A DNA stretch of 64,000 bases from Actinophytocola sp035995025 (lineage in GTDB: Bacteria > Actinomycetota > Actinomycetes > Mycobacteriales > Pseudonocardiaceae): contig DASYKY010000080.1 in the NCBI GenBank assembly GCA_035995025.1, forward strand, positions 140,432 to 204,431, read 5' to 3'. Numbering within the stretch: the first letter of the stretch is position 1; every line of letters starts with the position of its first letter. Under the pieces are notes generated by a model that saw only the letters and a program-made list of their open reading frames with translations, did not search any database and was not told where the DNA came from. Both the position numbers and the translations under genes were made by a program. Below, in pieces: positions 1-8,597 of the stretch.

Positions 1-894
1 GAACACCAGGTCGTCCGGCAGCGCCGCCGCGTCGCGCCACACGATCCAGCCCACGCCCGGGTACACCAGGCCGTACTTGTGGCCCGACGTGTTGATCGAG
101 CACACCCGCGGCAGCCGGAAGTCCCACACCAGGTCCGGGTCGCAGAACGGCGCGATCATCGCGCCGGACGCGCCGTCGACGTGCACCGGGATGTCCCAGC
201 CGCGCTCGGCCTGCAGCTGGTCGAGCGCCGCGCAGACGTCGGCCACCGGCTCGTAGCTTCCGTCGAAGGTGGATCCGAGGATCACGACCACGCCGATCGT
301 GTTGGCATCGCAGTACTTCACGACCTCCTCGGCGGTGAGGTGGAGCCGGTCGCCCTCCATGGGCACCAGCCGCGCCTCGACGTCCCAGTAGTTCGCGAAC
401 TTGTCCCAGCAGACCTGGACGTCGATGCCCATCACGATGTTCGGCGTGCCGGTGCCGCCCGCGTGCTTCCAGCGGCGCTTCATCGCGAGGCCGGCCAGCA
501 TGCACGCCTCGCTCGACCCGGTGGTCGAGCAGCCGGTCGGGTTCGCGGACTCCGGCGAGTGCCACAGGTCGGCGAGGATGTGCACGCAGCGCTTCTCGAG
601 CTCGGCGGTGCGCGGGTACTCGTCCTTGTCGATCATGTTCTTGTCGAGGCATTCGGCCATCAGCGTGCGGGCCTGCGGCTCCATCCACGTCGTGACGAAC
701 GTGGCGAGGTTGAGGCGGGCGTTGCCGTCGAGCATCAGTTCGTCGTGCACGATCTGGTAGGCGGTCTCCGCGTCGAGCTCGTCGGACGGGATGCGCAGCC
801 GCGGGATCTCCAGTGGTTCCCGGGTGAACACGGGGTTCACCGACACTCGCTCACTGCCGTGGTCCTGGTGGTCGCTGGGATGGGCGAGAGGCAT
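1..894 (-). CDS. gadB: glutamate decarboxylase (3' end off window)
   Basis: A PLP-dependent enzyme that converts L-glutamate to GABA and consumes a proton, used in acid resistance or GABA metabolism; cytoplasmic. The visible 298 codons hold the group II decarboxylase core: the TGCSTTGSSEA cofactor loop, HVDGASGA around the PLP aspartate, and SGHKYG with the Schiff-base lysine at about residue 273. Bacterial Gad proteins run to about 460 residues, so roughly a third is missing past the window edge. The ATG start follows a good GGAGGG ribosome site. No GABA antiporter is visible nearby. The identification is firm. Confidence 0.95.
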   Translation of the reverse strand, partial: MPLAHPSDHQDHGSERVSVNPVFTREPLEIPRLRIPSDELDAETAYQIVHDELMLDGNARLNLATFVTTWMEPQARTLMAECLDKNMIDKDEYPRTAELEKRCVHILADLWHSPESANPTGCSTTGSSEACMLAGLAMKRRWKHAGGTGTPNIVMGIDVQVCWDKFANYWDVEARLVPMEGDRLHLTAEEVVKYCDANTIGVVVILGSTFDGSYEPVADVCAALDQLQAERGWDIPVHVDGASGAMIAPFCDPDLVWDFRLPRVCSINTSGHKYGLVYPGVGWIVWRDAAALPDDLVF

Positions 895-985
895 GCGGCC
901 CTCCGAAGATGTGGTGACCCCGACCCGGACCCAGCCTCGCACCGGTCGCGGCACCGCGCATCCGCAGCGGTCGGACGGGGCGTGC

Positions 986-1351
986 TCAGACCGGCGTGCA
1001 CTGGTCGTGCAGGAGCAACCAGCCCCCGCCGACGCACACGAACACGAGGCCGACCAGATATCGCGTCCGGACCGGTTCGCCCGCGCGGTCCACGTCGCGG
1101 TAGTCGGCCTCGTACAGCGCCCGGGCGGCCTGCTCGCCGACGGTTGTCGTTCGCTCGGTGAGGTCCTGGGTCCAGTCCGGGTCGGCGAAGAACTCGCGGT
1201 GGAAGTCGACCACCGCGGCCTTCCCGGTCAGCGTCGTCCCGGTCGGCAGCACGACCACCACGTCGTCGTGCAGCGTTGCCGCGAAGCCGTCGAGGTCCCG
1301 GCCGTTGATCGTGTCGAGGTGCCGGCCGATGGCCGCGCGCGCGTCAGGCAT
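986..1351 (-). CDS. SnoaL/NTF2-like small protein
   Basis: 121 residues, the size of a single SnoaL-like/NTF2 domain. It begins with the typical 'IGRHLDTINGRDLDGFAA' helix and ends in strands containing RTRYLVGLVF. Members of this fold are cyclases, isomerases, dehydratases or non-catalytic binding cups, and the sequence does not tell which. The gene stands alone, co-oriented with gadB 91 bases downstream of it. Function is not assigned. Confidence 0.75.
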   Translation of the reverse strand: MPDARAAIGRHLDTINGRDLDGFAATLHDDVVVVLPTGTTLTGKAAVVDFHREFFADPDWTQDLTERTTTVGEQAARALYEADYRDVDRAGEPVRTRYLVGLVFVCVGGGWLLLHDQCTPV

Positions 1352-1407
1352 GGCCGGATCCTGCCGAGCGGTCGCCCCCGGGGCCAACGCAATTACGTAC
1401 GCACTTC

Positions 1408-1420
1408 TGTGAATTTCACA
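1408..1420. promoter_or_regulatory. palindrome TGTGAATTTCACA
   Basis: A perfect 6-bp-arm palindrome with one central base, in the divergent spacer between the SnoaL-like gene and the secreted lysozyme-like gene. It resembles a CRP/GlxR half-site pair, but the arms are too close (three central bases between TGTGA and TCACA instead of six). A binding site for another dimeric regulator is possible. Confidence 0.3.
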
Positions 1421-1507
1421 CAGACATTCGTCGGTAGTGGTCACTTCGCACCCGTATCGACACTGACCGTGAACACCTGCAGTCACTACGTAGCGAGGGG
1501 ATTCCTG

Positions 1508-2098
1508 ATGACCCTGTTCACTCCCGCACGCCGCCTGGCGCTCGCGCTCACCGCCGCGGTGGCGACCGCGGGCCTGGTCGCCACCGCCGCGCTGGCGAGC
1601 CCGGGATCGGACTCCACGGACGCGGCCACTGCCGCGGCCGCCGCGGTGCCGAACGGGCACGTCCCCGCGAAGGTCGGGCCGCTCGACTGCCCGAGCATCC
1701 CGCCGGACCGCGACCTCGCCGTCACGCAGACCGTCCACCAGGTCGGCATCAGCATGGGCGCGTCGAGCAAGGTCATGCTCGCCGGGTTCGAGGCGGGCTG
1801 GGTCGAGTCCCGCATGAACAACCTGCCGTGCGGCGACGCCGACTCGCTCGGCGTGTTCCAGCAGCGGCCGAGCCAGGGCTGGGGCACCCCGGAACAGATC
1901 ATGGACGTCAACTACGCGGCCACCCAGTTCTTCGCCCAGGCCATCCACAACGAGCCGCTCTACCCGGACCTGAGCGCGGGCCTGCTCGCGCAGACCGTGC
2001 AGCGCTCGTGCTGCCCGGAGCGCTACGACCTGGCCGAGGGCAAGGCGAACGAGATGCTCGCCGAGGTCGGTGGCTTCGCCGCCGGCCGGGAGCAGTAG
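1508..2098 (+). CDS. secreted lysozyme-like protein
   Basis: 196 residues. The start has a basic stretch and a hydrophobic stretch (LALALTAAVATAGLVATAALA) typical of a signal peptide with an ALA-S cleavage site near residue 31. The mature part contains AGFEAGWVESRMNNLPCGD then DSLGVFQQRPSQGWGTPEQI, a lysozyme/transglycosylase-like fold widespread in actinomycetes, with the glutamate in the WVES segment as candidate catalytic acid. ATG follows AGCGAGGGG. The gene ends 4 bases before a secreted amidase, so the two probably form a cell-wall hydrolase operon. Confidence 0.8.
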   Translation: MTLFTPARRLALALTAAVATAGLVATAALASPGSDSTDAATAAAAAVPNGHVPAKVGPLDCPSIPPDRDLAVTQTVHQVGISMGASSKVMLAGFEAGWVESRMNNLPCGDADSLGVFQQRPSQGWGTPEQIMDVNYAATQFFAQAIHNEPLYPDLSAGLLAQTVQRSCCPERYDLAEGKANEMLAEVGGFAAGREQ

Positions 2099-2102
2099 CC
2101 CG

Positions 2103-3209
2103 ATGCGCACGGCCATGAAGATCGGCGGCGCCGCGACCGCCGTGGGCGCGGTGGTGGCCGCCGTCGTGCTCGCCGGCACGGCGGCCGGCCAGCAGGACGG
2201 CAGCGCGGCCGGGCCCGCGAACGCGGCGTTCGCGGCTGCGGCGGCGCAGTTCGACGTGCCGCGCGACCTGGTCGTCGCGGTCGGCTACGGCGAGACCCAC
2301 CTCGACGGGCACGCCGGGAAACCCAGCCAGGACAACGGGTTCGGCGTCATGCACCTGGTCAGCAACCCGGCCCGGCACACGCTGGAGCAGGCCGCGGACC
2401 TCACCGGCACGCCGGCGGGCACGCTGCGCACCGACACCGCCGCCAACATCCGCGGCGGCGCGGCCGTGCTGCGGGCGCTCGCCGACGCGCAGGGCCTGGA
2501 CGCGGCGGCCCGCGGCCGGCTCGGCGCCTGGTACCCGGTGGTCGCGGCATACAGCGGGGCGGCCGACGACAAGGTCGCGAAGATGTACGCGGACACCGTG
2601 TTCGACTTTCTGCACGGCGGTGTCCTGGCGAAGGCGGGCGGCGAGTCCGTGACGGTCGCGAAGCAGGACGCGCGCCCGGAGCTCGGCCGGTTCGCCGGCG
2701 TGCGGGCGCTGGACGACGTGTCGGGCGACGTGCACGCGACGGACTACCCGAACGCCATCTGGAACCCGGCGAGCGAGGCCAACTACCGGCCCGGCCGGAC
2801 CTCGGCGATCACCACGGTCGTCATCCACGTGACCGAGGGCTCGTACGCGGGCACGATCAGCTGGTTCCAGAACCCGGACGCCCAGGTGAGCGCGCACTAC
2901 GTGGTGCGGTCGTCGGACGGCGAGATCACGCACATGGTCGCCGACGCGGACACCGCGTGGCACGCCCGCTCGGGCAACGCCTACGGGATCGGCATCGAGC
3001 ACGAGGGCTTCGTCGACGACCCGTCGTGGTTCACCGACGCCATGTACCGCTCGTCGGCGGCGCTGACGTCGTGGCTGTGCGACACCTACGGCATCCCGAA
3101 GGACCGCACCGGGATCGTGGGCCACAGCGAGGTGCCGGGCAACGACCACACCGACCCGGGCCCGAACTGGAACTGGGACTACTACATCCAGCTGGTCAAC
3201 GGCGGCTGA
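2103..3209 (+). CDS. secreted N-acetylmuramoyl-L-alanine amidase (Amidase_2)
   Basis: 368 residues. An N-terminal hydrophobic export segment (residues 6-30) precedes a helical lytic-transglycosylase-like stretch with GYGETHLDGH and a C-terminal Amidase_2/PGRP domain. The zinc ligands are visible: His242 in VVIHVTEG, His341 in GHSEVPG and Asp351 in HTDPGPNW. It should cleave the amide between MurNAc and L-Ala in peptidoglycan outside the membrane. The first ATG after the upstream stop is used; an earlier in-frame ATG lies inside the preceding gene. Confidence 0.88.
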   Translation: MRTAMKIGGAATAVGAVVAAVVLAGTAAGQQDGSAAGPANAAFAAAAAQFDVPRDLVVAVGYGETHLDGHAGKPSQDNGFGVMHLVSNPARHTLEQAADLTGTPAGTLRTDTAANIRGGAAVLRALADAQGLDAAARGRLGAWYPVVAAYSGAADDKVAKMYADTVFDFLHGGVLAKAGGESVTVAKQDARPELGRFAGVRALDDVSGDVHATDYPNAIWNPASEANYRPGRTSAITTVVIHVTEGSYAGTISWFQNPDAQVSAHYVVRSSDGEITHMVADADTAWHARSGNAYGIGIEHEGFVDDPSWFTDAMYRSSAALTSWLCDTYGIPKDRTGIVGHSEVPGNDHTDPGPNWNWDYYIQLVNGG

Positions 3210-3221
3210 GCTGGACGCATG

Positions 3222-3251
3222 GGCGCGGGGCGGCTTTCGCCGTCCCGCGCC
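3222..3251 (+). terminator. strong hairpin after amidase gene
   Basis: A 13-bp GC stem with one G-T pair (GGCGCGGGGCGGC pairing with its complement) around a TTTC loop, 12 bases after the amidase stop. There is no T-run, as is usual in actinomycete terminators. Confidence 0.6.
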
Positions 3252-3326
3252 TTCGCGATGCCACCGGAGATGCCCCACCGGTGGATAGGCTGTGCGCGCA
3301 CAGCCGACCGCGGAGAGGAGCGGGCG

Positions 3327-3944
3327 TTGGGGGCGCAGTCCCGCGAGCGTGCGCGGATCGTGGACGCGGCCTACCGCACGCTGGCCGCCAACGGCGGCGC
3401 CGCGCTGTCGATGGCCGAGCTGCTCGACGCCGCCGGGCTCGGCACCCGGGCGTTCTACCGGCACTTCGCCGCGAAGGACGAGCTGCTGCTCGCGGTGTAC
3501 CGCCGCGACGCGGACCGGCTCGCCGAACGCCTCGCGCGGGCCGCGGCCGAGGGCCCGCCGACGGCCGCGCTGACCGCGTTCGTCGAGACGCTGCTGCACG
3601 TCGCGGACGACCCGCGGCGCAGGCGCCGGCTGCGGATCATGTCCGCGGAGGCGGTCCGCCAGGCCCGCGGCTACGCCGGGGAGACGCAGCGGTTCCGGGC
3701 CGCGCTGGAGGCGTCGCTCGCCGAGATCCTGGCCCGCGGCCGCGGGGACGGCAGCTTCCCGCTGACCGACCCCGCACCGGACGCGCGGTCCATCCGCGCC
3801 GCGCTGGGACAGGCGTTCGACGACCAGGTCGCCGGCATCGCCACCGTCCGCGCGGCGGAGGCCGCCCGGCAGGTCACCGACTTCGCGCTGCGCGCCACGG
3901 GCGCCACGGGCGCCACCGACCGGGCAGCCGCGGCCGCACAGTGA
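3327..3944 (+). CDS. TetR/AcrR family regulator
   Basis: About 205 residues. The N-terminal helix-turn-helix reads SMAELLDAAGLGTRAFYRHF followed by KDELL, the canonical TetR recognition helix region. The rest is the ligand-binding domain. The TTG start is preferred because GGAGAGGAG sits 6 bases upstream and the HTH then falls at the usual distance from the N-terminus; an upstream ATG at 3219 would add 36 unlikely residues and overlap the terminator. The alanine- and ATGATG-rich tail is low complexity. No obvious target is next to it. Confidence 0.85.
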   Translation: MGAQSRERARIVDAAYRTLAANGGAALSMAELLDAAGLGTRAFYRHFAAKDELLLAVYRRDADRLAERLARAAAEGPPTAALTAFVETLLHVADDPRRRRRLRIMSAEAVRQARGYAGETQRFRAALEASLAEILARGRGDGSFPLTDPAPDARSIRAALGQAFDDQVAGIATVRAAEAARQVTDFALRATGATGATDRAAAAAQ

Positions 3945-3999
3945 GGTGCGCCGCGGCCGGTGATTCCCGGGCCGTCCGATGTGGACCGTCCCGCGCCGG

Positions 4000-4662
4000 T
4001 CACGAGCCGTGGACGCGCGCGACCTCGCGGCGGTAGATGCCCTTGCCGACCACGCGCCACAGCACGCGGGCGGGCAGCGGCAGCAGCCCGAGGAACTGGG
4101 TGCGCTCCCGCGGCGTGGCGTCCTCGAGTAGCCCGCCGAGGGACACGAATGCCTTGGCGCCCTTGGGAATCGCCTGCTGCGCACGGTCGCCGACCGCACG
4201 CCACTCGGCGGGGGTCAGGTGCTGCTCGCACAGCGGGAGGATCTCGACCTCCTCGTCCGTGAGGTGCTCGTCGAGCGCGACGGACATCTTCTCCAACGTG
4301 CTGGCGAGCTCCTCGCCGGTGGCCGCGTCCGCGGTGGCCCGCCAGGACGCCAGCAGCTCCCCCACCCGCGCCACCAGCACGGCGACCGTCTCGTGCTGGG
4401 TCTCCATGCGGTGCACGAGATCGCCGTCCAGCCCGCCGACCCGCTCCAGCAGCACCGGCCAGAGCACCTCGTCCTCGGCGGTGTGGTGGTGGTGCAGCCC
4501 GTCGGTGACGAACGTCAGGTGCCCGGCCACGACCGCGCTCCGCGCGGTGTCGCCGTCGGCGACCTTCCTGATCAACTCGGGCGCGCGCCCGAACTCCCGC
4601 CGGAAGGCCTTGTGGACGACCACCATCTCCCACGTGCCGACCGTGCCGTTGTGCTGCGACAT
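4000..4662 (-). CDS. hemerythrin HHE domain protein
   Basis: 220 residues. The N-terminal two thirds form a four-helix HHE-type domain with the metal-ligand pattern VVVHKAFRREF, then HHHHTAEDEVLWPVL, then HRMETQHE, then DEHLTDEEVEILP. Such proteins bind a di-iron centre and sense or bind O2, NO or iron. The last 60 residues (VSLGGLLEDATPRERTQFLG onward) are an extra C-terminal region common in actinobacterial members. Start ATG follows GAGAAGGGC. Confidence 0.88.
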   Translation of the reverse strand: MSQHNGTVGTWEMVVVHKAFRREFGRAPELIRKVADGDTARSAVVAGHLTFVTDGLHHHHTAEDEVLWPVLLERVGGLDGDLVHRMETQHETVAVLVARVGELLASWRATADAATGEELASTLEKMSVALDEHLTDEEVEILPLCEQHLTPAEWRAVGDRAQQAIPKGAKAFVSLGGLLEDATPRERTQFLGLLPLPARVLWRVVGKGIYRREVARVHGS

Positions 4663-4857
4663 GTAATGAGCCCTTCTCCTCTCCCGACCAACTCCACAGT
4701 CGCCGCCCAACGCGCGGCCGTTAGGGCTGGTCACAGGAGGTCAGTGGTGTCTCGCGTCACGCGGCGGCACACCGGCGCGCGGCCGGGCGGGTGCCCCGGC
4801 CGCCACCGGCGGCCCGTTCGCACCGGCACACGTGCGGACAAGCCATCGGCCGGGCGA

Positions 4858-4863
4858 TAGGTT
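4858..4863 (+). promoter_or_regulatory. candidate -10 box (TAGGTT) for a leaderless transcript
   Basis: TAGGTT lies 7 bases before the ATG of the amidohydrolase gene, and no ribosome site precedes that ATG. This places the predicted transcription start at or next to the start codon. No clear -35 hexamer is seen. Confidence 0.35.
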
Positions 4864-4870
4864 GGCGCGG

Positions 4871-6340
4871 ATGCACAAACCACTTCTGCTGCGCGACGTC
4901 GCCATCGGGCTCACCGGGCGGCGCGCCGACGTTCGGGTCGAGAACGGGCGGGTCGCCGCCGTCGAGCCCGCCGGGACGGGGTCCGAGGGTGCCGACGTGA
5001 TCGACGGGCGCGGCGGCACGGTGCTGCCCGGGCTCGTCGACGCGCACGTCCACATGCTGCAGTGGGCGAGCGTCCGGCAACGGGTGTCGGTCGCGGCGGC
5101 GCGGTCGGCCGCGCACGCGGTCGAGCTGCTCGTCGCCGCGCAGGGGCCACCCGGGGACACCGGGCTCCTCGCCGGCGCGCACTACAGAGAGACCTTCTGG
5201 CGCGTGCCGCCACACAAGGATCTCCTCGACCGCGCCTTCCCCGCCCGCCCGGTCGCGGTGTTCAGCAACGACCTGCACGCCGTGTGGCTCAACTCCCGCG
5301 CCCTCACCCTCGTCGGCCGCGAACACCCGACCGGCGTGCTCGTCGAGGCCGACGCCATGGCGGTCACCGCCGCGCTGCCCACGCCCGAGACCGCCGAGTC
5401 CGACCGGTGGGTGCTCGAGGCAACCGACGCGGCCGCCGCGCGCGGGATCACCGCGGTCGCCGACTACGAGTACGCCGACACCGCCGCCGACTGGACCCGC
5501 CGGCTCGCGGTCCGCGCGCCCTCGACCCGGGTCCGCTGCGTGATCCCGCGCTTCCGGCTCGACCACGCCATCGAACTCGGCCACCGCACCGGTGTGGAGC
5601 TTCCTGGCACGGACGGGCTGCTGACCGTCGGCCCGCTCAAGGTCTTCCTCGACGGCTCCCTCAACACCCGCACCGCCTTCTGCCACGACCCCTACCCCGG
5701 CGACTTCCCCGACGACGAGTACCCGGGCGAGCTGCTGATCACCGAGGACGCGCTGCGCGAGCTCGTAGAGCGGGCCGCCGCGCACGGCATCTCCCCCGCC
5801 CTGCACGCCATCGGCGACGGCGCCAACCGCGTCGCGCTCGACGTCCTCGCCGCGGCCGGCGTCGCGAACGCCCGCATCGAGCACGCCCAGCTGCTCAACC
5901 CCGGCGACGTCGCGCGCTTCGCCGAGCTCGGCATCACCGCGGGCGTGCAGCCCGCGCACGCGCCCGACGACCGCGACGTCGCCGACCGGTACTGGTCCGG
6001 CCGCACCGCGCGTGCGTTCGCCTACGCGGACCTGCTCAAGGCGGGCACCCGCCTTGAGTTCGGCTCGGACGCGCCGGTCGCCCCGCTCGACCCGTGGGAC
6101 GGCATCGCGTCCGCGGTCACCCGCACCGACGACGACCGCCCGCCGTGGCACCCCGAACAGAACCTGCCGCTACCCGCGGCGCTCGCGGCCAGCGCGGGCG
6201 GGCGCACGACCGTGGCGGTCGGCGACCCCGCTGACCTCGTCGTCACCGGCCGCGACCTGCGCGACCTGCCCCCCGACGAGCTGCGCGACATGCCGATCGT
6301 CGCCACGATCCTCGGCGGGCGGACAACACATGCGGGCTGA
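4871..6340 (+). CDS. metal-dependent amidohydrolase (YtcJ-like)
   Basis: 489 residues. It is an Amidohydrolase_3-type enzyme with the beta-sandwich start (LLRDVAIGLTG), the metal motif DAHVH at residues 58-61, an AIGDGANR segment carrying a metal histidine, and the late aspartate in FGSDAPVAPLDPW. These hydrolases remove acyl or amide groups from unknown small substrates. The gene is isolated and probably read from a leaderless promoter. The family is clear; the substrate is not. Confidence 0.88.
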   Translation: MHKPLLLRDVAIGLTGRRADVRVENGRVAAVEPAGTGSEGADVIDGRGGTVLPGLVDAHVHMLQWASVRQRVSVAAARSAAHAVELLVAAQGPPGDTGLLAGAHYRETFWRVPPHKDLLDRAFPARPVAVFSNDLHAVWLNSRALTLVGREHPTGVLVEADAMAVTAALPTPETAESDRWVLEATDAAAARGITAVADYEYADTAADWTRRLAVRAPSTRVRCVIPRFRLDHAIELGHRTGVELPGTDGLLTVGPLKVFLDGSLNTRTAFCHDPYPGDFPDDEYPGELLITEDALRELVERAAAHGISPALHAIGDGANRVALDVLAAAGVANARIEHAQLLNPGDVARFAELGITAGVQPAHAPDDRDVADRYWSGRTARAFAYADLLKAGTRLEFGSDAPVAPLDPWDGIASAVTRTDDDRPPWHPEQNLPLPAALAASAGGRTTVAVGDPADLVVTGRDLRDLPPDELRDMPIVATILGGRTTHAG

Positions 6341-6349
6341 GATCGGAAA

Positions 6350-6376
6350 TGAACCGGTAACACCGTCTGCTCGTGT
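6350..6376 (+). promoter_or_regulatory. ECF promoter for sigL-rslA (TGAACC-N16-CGTGT)
   Basis: TGAACC at 6350-6355 and CGTGT at 6372-6376 are separated by exactly 16 bases. This has the GAAC/CGT architecture of ECF promoters and closely resembles the autoregulated SigL promoter described in Mycobacterium tuberculosis. It lies upstream of the sigma gene, so autoregulation is the natural reading. Confidence 0.7.
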
Positions 6377-6486
6377 GGATGGTTGTGACGGCATCACTGT
6401 CCAGTACCCTGCTCGTCGATCGAGGCCCGGCCTGGTTCGGCAGGGTTCCTGTGGCGCAGCCTCGTGAACGTATCTCCGGGCAGGTG

Positions 6487-7044
6487 ATGGCAAGCGTGGC
6501 TATCCCAGGCAGGAAGTCGCGGCGTGCGCGGCAGGTGCCCGGCGAGGACCTCATCCGCACGCTCTACGACGAGCACGGGCGCAGCCTCCTCGCGTACGCG
6601 GTGCGGCTGACGAACGACCGGGCCGCGGCCGAGGACGTCGTGCAGGAGACGCTCCTGCGGGCCTGGAAGCACGCCGACGATCTCGAGCACGGCATCGGCT
6701 CCGTCCGCGGGTGGCTGCTGACCGTCGCCCGCAACATCATCACCGACCGGGCGCGGGCCCGGGCCGTCCGGCCGACCGAGGTCAACCAGCCGGTGGACGT
6801 GCCGACGCCGGCCCGCGACCACGCCGACGACGTGGTCGACACGATCACCGTGATGGGCGCGATCGAGCAGCTGAGTCCCGAGCACCGGGCGGTGATCGTG
6901 GAGCTGTACTACCGGGGCCACACCGTGAACGAGACAGCGGCGGTGCTGCAGATCGCCCCGGGTACCGTGAAATCCAGGACATACCACGCGGTTCGCGCAC
7001 TGCGCGCGACGCTGGGGGCGACCGCCAAGGGAGGTGCGCGATGA
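6487..7044 (+). CDS. sigL: ECF RNA polymerase sigma factor SigL-like
   Basis: About 185 residues. Region 2 reads LYDEHGRSLLAYAVRLTND then AEDVVQETLLRAWKH and WLLTVARN. Region 4 reads LSPEHRAVIVELYYRGHTV then APGTVKSRTYHAVRALR. The strong likeness to mycobacterial SigL and the downstream anti-sigma gene support the name. The start must lie downstream of the predicted promoter. The first good ATG follows CGGGCAGGTG; upstream in-frame codons fall inside or before the promoter. The stop overlaps rslA by 4 bases. Confidence 0.9.
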   Translation: MASVAIPGRKSRRARQVPGEDLIRTLYDEHGRSLLAYAVRLTNDRAAAEDVVQETLLRAWKHADDLEHGIGSVRGWLLTVARNIITDRARARAVRPTEVNQPVDVPTPARDHADDVVDTITVMGAIEQLSPEHRAVIVELYYRGHTVNETAAVLQIAPGTVKSRTYHAVRALRATLGATAKGGAR

Positions 7045-7742
7045 ACCCCGTCGAGCACGACCCAGCACTGCTGGCGGCCTACGCCCTCGGTGGGCTGGAC
7101 CCGGCCGAGCAGGACGCGGTGCAGGCCCACGTGGCCGGGTGCCCGGACTGCCAGCTCGAGGTCCGCGAGTTCACCAACCTGCGGCTGGCCCTCGACGAGG
7201 TGCCGCCGGAGGCGTTCCTCGACGGCCCGCCCGCGGGCGGCGACCTGTTGCTGCAGAAGACGTTGCGCCGGGCGCGGACCGAGGCTCCGCCGGAGCGGCG
7301 CCGGGTCTGGGGCCCGGCGCTGATCACGGTCGCGGCGGCCGTCGCGCTCGCCGTGGCGGTCAGCGGCGGCGTGGTGCTCGGCCGGCAGACCGCCCCCGAC
7401 GAGGTGGCCGGCGGCCCGACGACCACGGTGCCGGGCAACGCCCGCCAGGCGAAGGCGACCGACGCCCAGACCGGCGCGACGATGGCGATCACGCTGGAGC
7501 CGAAGATGGGCTGGGTGACGCTGCACGCCGACGTGAGCGGCATCAAGGCGGGCCTGAACTGCGAGCTGCGTGTCGTGCCGAGGACGGGCGAGCCCGTGCT
7601 GGCCGGCAGCTGGCGGGTGTCGAAGCTCGGCGAGGCCGAGGGCACCCCGCTGGACGGCTCCGCGCTGGTCGACCCGTCCGCGGTCAAGGCCGTCGAGGTG
7701 GTCACCACCGACGGCAAGACGATGGTGACCGTCCCGGTCTGA
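7041..7742 (+). CDS. rslA: zinc-finger anti-sigma factor RslA-like
   Basis: 233 residues. The cytoplasmic N-terminus carries the ZAS zinc motif HVAGCPDC (H-x3-C-x2-C) at residues 31-38, which should clamp SigL and release it on oxidation. One membrane helix (ALITVAAAVALAVAVSGGVV) near residues 95-116 is followed by an extracytoplasmic anti-sigma-K-type domain (PKMGWVTLHADVSG). Translation is coupled to sigL through an ATGA overlap, with GGGAGG upstream. Confidence 0.9.
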   Translation: MNPVEHDPALLAAYALGGLDPAEQDAVQAHVAGCPDCQLEVREFTNLRLALDEVPPEAFLDGPPAGGDLLLQKTLRRARTEAPPERRRVWGPALITVAAAVALAVAVSGGVVLGRQTAPDEVAGGPTTTVPGNARQAKATDAQTGATMAITLEPKMGWVTLHADVSGIKAGLNCELRVVPRTGEPVLAGSWRVSKLGEAEGTPLDGSALVDPSAVKAVEVVTTDGKTMVTVPV

Positions 7743-7757
7743 GGCGCGACACGCCCG

Positions 7758-7775
7758 CACGCCTCCCGTGGCGTG
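7758..7775 (+). terminator. small hairpin after rslA
   Basis: CACGCC and GGCGTG arms around a 6-base loop, 15 bases after the rslA stop. The stem is short, so confidence is limited. Confidence 0.35.
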
Positions 7776-7841
7776 AGCGCTTCCGGTGTCAGAATCAAGT
7801 GAGCGATCACCTCGGACACCCGGCCATCAAGAGGAGCGCAC

Positions 7842-8510
7842 GTGGCGAACGATCCGCAGCACGTGGACCAGCTCACCGCGCTGCTGCATCCGGTACCCGT
7901 GCCCGACTTCATCGCGTCGGTCTCGGCGTGGCTCCAGGACGCACACGAAGCGGCCGCGAGCCTCCAGCCGGGGCGCAACGGCCCCCGCGGCAGCTGGCGC
8001 AACAACACCAGCTTCGGCACGGACCGCTACCAGTACCTGCGGGCCACGGCCGACTCGCTGATCGGCGAGCTGCCGGGCCTGGAGGTCGACGCCGCGTTCC
8101 AGTCGGTGCTGCTCAAGCTTCCCCGCCTGGGCATGTACCAGCTGCTCATGCCGGCCGGCCCGGACGGCTCCCTCGGGGACGCGAGCGACCTGCGGCGCGA
8201 GCTGTTCGGCGCCGGTGAGCACGAGGGCCTGATCAGCCGCCGCGAGGCGTGGCTGTCCGGGCGGGAGCTGCTGTTCCTGCCGTGGCACGGCACCGAGGCG
8301 GTCGGGCTGGCCGGGTTGTGGGCAGGCCAGGGCATGCTGCAGGACGACGGCCACATCGACTGGCTGTGGCGCGTCGACCTGCTCGAGCTCGCCGATGCGA
8401 TCACCCCGCCGAACCAGGAACGCCGGCTCGTACCGGACACGTTCGGCCGGGCCACTCAGCCCGAGCTGCCACTCCGCCCGCGTACCGAGGCGCCCGCCGC
8501 CACCGAGTAA
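7842..8510 (+). CDS. hypothetical protein
   Basis: 222 residues starting with GTG after AAGAGGAGC. There is no signal peptide or membrane helix. The sequence has one compact region, with 'RNNTSFGTDRYQYLRATADS' and LFLPWHGTEAVGLAGLWAGQG, and a proline-rich charged tail. I do not recognise a family. Codon use is like the neighbours, so it is a real gene, but no function can be proposed. Confidence 0.75.
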   Translation: MANDPQHVDQLTALLHPVPVPDFIASVSAWLQDAHEAAASLQPGRNGPRGSWRNNTSFGTDRYQYLRATADSLIGELPGLEVDAAFQSVLLKLPRLGMYQLLMPAGPDGSLGDASDLRRELFGAGEHEGLISRREAWLSGRELLFLPWHGTEAVGLAGLWAGQGMLQDDGHIDWLWRVDLLELADAITPPNQERRLVPDTFGRATQPELPLRPRTEAPAATE

Positions 8511-8597
8511 CCACATACCGATCACCCGACTCGCGCCACGCTCCGTGCTCGGCGACGATGTCGCATGGTCGTTTCCGGGTCCGTTCAGGGGGTCGTC

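Noticed and set aside
1408..1420. CRP/GlxR binding site
   Set aside because: The TGTGA and TCACA arms are only three bases apart instead of six, so it is listed only as a palindrome.
1908..4199. 763-codon minus-strand frame over the amidase and TetR genes
   Set aside because: Arginine- and alanine-rich mirror of high-GC coding sequence with no domain; the plus-strand genes are clear.
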